Assembly (NCBI RefSeq): GCF_014696625.1
Contig: NZ_JACJQL010000036.1
Span: 1-64,000 of the forward strand
Origin: Nostoc parmelioides FACHB-3921
Lineage (GTDB): Bacteria; Cyanobacteriota; Cyanobacteriia; Cyanobacteriales; Nostocaceae
DNA length: 64,000 nt
Direction: 5' to 3'
In this document: positions 62,670 through 64,000 of the stretch, piece after piece
Layout: each line of letters opens with the position of its first letter
Position numbering within the stretch: position 1 is the stretch's first letter
Made by a program: the position numbers and the translations under genes
The notes under the pieces: model-generated
What the model was told of the DNA's origin: nothing
Seen by the model: the letters and a program-made list of their open reading frames with translations, nothing else
Database searches by the model: none

Positions 62670-64000
62670 ATGGCGACTGAGGAAATTCGAGTGCGGGGAA
62701 CTGTGCAGGGAGTGGGTTTTCGTCCTACGGTGTACCATCTGGCTAAGGCTTGTGGGTTGCGGGGGGATGTTTGTAATGATGGGGAAGGGGTGTTAATTCG
62801 GGTATGTGGTGACGAAGGGGCTTTGGCGGAGTTTGTTGTTAGATTGCAGGAAGAATGTCCACCACTGGCGAAAATTAATGAACTCATCAGGACACCTTGC
62901 AAAGATGAGCTAAACTTTAATGATTTTGTGATTTCTCAGAGTGTTAGTGGCGTAGTGAGAACGGAAATTACTCCTGATGCAGCTACTTGTGTTGAATGTC
63001 AGCGAGAAATTTTTGACCCCTTTAGCCGTTTTTACCGTTATCCCTTTACTAACTGTACTCATTGCGGCCCCCGGTTGAGTATTATTCGTGCCATTCCTTA
63101 TGACAGATGTAATACCAGTATGTCTGCGTTTGTCATGTGTCCCGAATGTGAGGACTCATACCACGATGTAGAAAATCGCCGCTTTCACGCCCAACCTGTA
63201 GCCTGTCACACCTGCGGCCCCGCAGCTTGGCTAGAACGGGCTGATGGTAAACCTGTGACTGCTTCCATGTTTTCTATGTTGGATGATGTGGATGCTGTTT
63301 GTACTTTGTTACAGAAGGGTGAAATTGTCGCTATTAGGGGAATTGGTGGTTTTCATTTAGCTTGTGATGCGACCCAAGAAGCGGCTGTGGAGAAATTGCG
63401 TCAACGTAAGCGAAGATATGATAAGCCTTTTGCTTTGATGGCACGGGATATTAATGTTATTGAAAAATATTGCTTTGTTAATGATAGGGAACGCCAGTTA
63501 TTAGTTAGTCCTGCTGCACCGATTGTTTTGTTAGCAAAAAAGACAGAGGAACAAATTTCTTTCCCTATCGCTTCCACTGTCGCACCAGGACAAAATACCC
63601 TCGGTTTTATGCTACCTTATACGCCTTTGCACCATTTGATTCTCAAGCGGATGAATCGCCCGATTGTTTTGACAAGTGGTAATATTTCTGACGAACCACA
63701 GTGTATTGATAATGATGAAGCGAAAGAAAAATTAAGTCATATAGCCGATTATTTTCTTCTACATAATCGAGAGATTGTGAACCAAGTTGATGATTCAGTT
63801 ATGCGGGTGGTTGATAATAAAATTCAAATCATGCGTCGTGCTAGGGGTTATGCGCCAGCAACGATAAAATTACCACCAGGATTTGATAATGTACCGCCAA
63901 TTTTAGCGATGGGTAGTGAGTTAAAAAATACCTTTTGTTTATTGAGAGGAGGCGAAGCAATTTTGTCTCAACATTTGGGTGATTTAGAAAATGCTTTGGC
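62670..64000 (+). CDS. hypF: Hydrogenase maturation carbamoyltransferase HypF, partial
   Basis: Open frame of 443 codons running off the right edge, starting ATG at 62670 after GGAGAGGAG. HypF makes the thiocarbamate on HypE that becomes the CN ligands of the Ni-Fe centre. Seen in order: acylphosphatase domain (VRGTVQGVGFRPTVYHLAK), zinc-finger domain with CVECQREIFDPFSRF, NCTHCGPR, MCPECEDSYHD and CHTCGPAAW, a YrdC/Sua5-like domain (KGEIVAIRGIGGFHLACDAT, MLPYTPLHHLIL, TSGNISDEP), and the beginning of the Kae1-like carbamoyltransferase domain (MGSELKNTFCLL). The C-terminal ~40% lies outside the window. Confidence 0.95.
   Translation, partial: MATEEIRVRGTVQGVGFRPTVYHLAKACGLRGDVCNDGEGVLIRVCGDEGALAEFVVRLQEECPPLAKINELIRTPCKDELNFNDFVISQSVSGVVRTEITPDAATCVECQREIFDPFSRFYRYPFTNCTHCGPRLSIIRAIPYDRCNTSMSAFVMCPECEDSYHDVENRRFHAQPVACHTCGPAAWLERADGKPVTASMFSMLDDVDAVCTLLQKGEIVAIRGIGGFHLACDATQEAAVEKLRQRKRRYDKPFALMARDINVIEKYCFVNDRERQLLVSPAAPIVLLAKKTEEQISFPIASTVAPGQNTLGFMLPYTPLHHLILKRMNRPIVLTSGNISDEPQCIDNDEAKEKLSHIADYFLLHNREIVNQVDDSVMRVVDNKIQIMRRARGYAPATIKLPPGFDNVPPILAMGSELKNTFCLLRGGEAILSQHLGDLENAL

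Noticed and set aside
1..64000. tRNA or rRNA genes
   Set aside because: No segment with tRNA-like arms or rRNA sequence was recognised by eye; a tRNAscan/Infernal run would be decisive.

Overview
The window is chromosomal DNA from a filamentous, heterocyst-forming cyanobacterium of the Nostoc/Anabaena (Trichormus) group. The evidence is frequent HIP1 octamers (GCGATCGC), many heptameric short tandem repeats between genes, hupSL uptake-hydrogenase genes followed by hyp accessory genes, gun4, a tocopherol methyltransferase, PEP-CTERM and SLH proteins, and a large hybrid histidine kinase. Strain assignment is inference. The uninterrupted hupL argues against the vegetative Anabaena PCC 7120 arrangement and fits a relative such as A. 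variabilis.

Layout. 1-1.8 kb: 3' end of an IS200/IS605-type tnpB with its terminal hairpin, a small LprI-like secreted protein and an unknown gene. 1.9-8 kb: queA, a secreted TPR protein with a strong terminator, the ktrB-ktrA potassium uptake pair, and a gamma-tocopherol methyltransferase-like enzyme. 8-12 kb: a 1290-residue hybrid sensor kinase. 13-17.5 kb: a squalene/phytoene synthase-family enzyme, a divergent RDD / membrane protein / SpoIIM-like group, and a small heat-shock protein. 17.6-24.1 kb: a relic of a CHAT-like gene, a zinc-ribbon protein with a duplicated-domain partner, glpK, pentapeptide and secreted proteins, and a YdcF-like protein. 24.8-30.9 kb: an SLH-fasciclin-barrel protein, a TPR-CHAT protein, a Uma2 protein and a DUF2809 protein. 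30.9-37.3 kb: an accessory region of exported or membrane proteins (tandem LprI-like, WG-repeat, beta-propeller-like). 37.4-44.5 kb: PEP-CTERM phosphoesterase-like protein, sugar-type ABC ATPase, gun4, icd, nagZ. 44.5-50.8 kb: a repeat-rich zone with a MITE nested in an older repeat, a 42-bp tandem array, a NACHT-pentapeptide protein and a NACHT-less paralogue. 51-55.6 kb: zinc metalloprotease, DUF1995 and DUF7219 proteins. 56-64 kb: hupL and hupS on the minus strand, diverging from two small membrane proteins, a TPR protein, a NifU-like protein, an NHL-repeat protein and the 5' part of hypF.

The best-connected functional unit is the hup/hyp region: HupS and HupL form the uptake hydrogenase that recycles H2 from nitrogenase, and the divergent genes lead into hydrogenase maturation (HypF). 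The least explained parts are the NACHT-pentapeptide pair, the secreted/membrane cluster at 33-37 kb, and a conserved hairpin found at three loci, one between hupS and its divergent neighbours. Much intergenic DNA consists of dispersed palindromes and heptamer repeats, some of which now supply gene parts: a stop codon, a probable ribosome binding site and a possible start.
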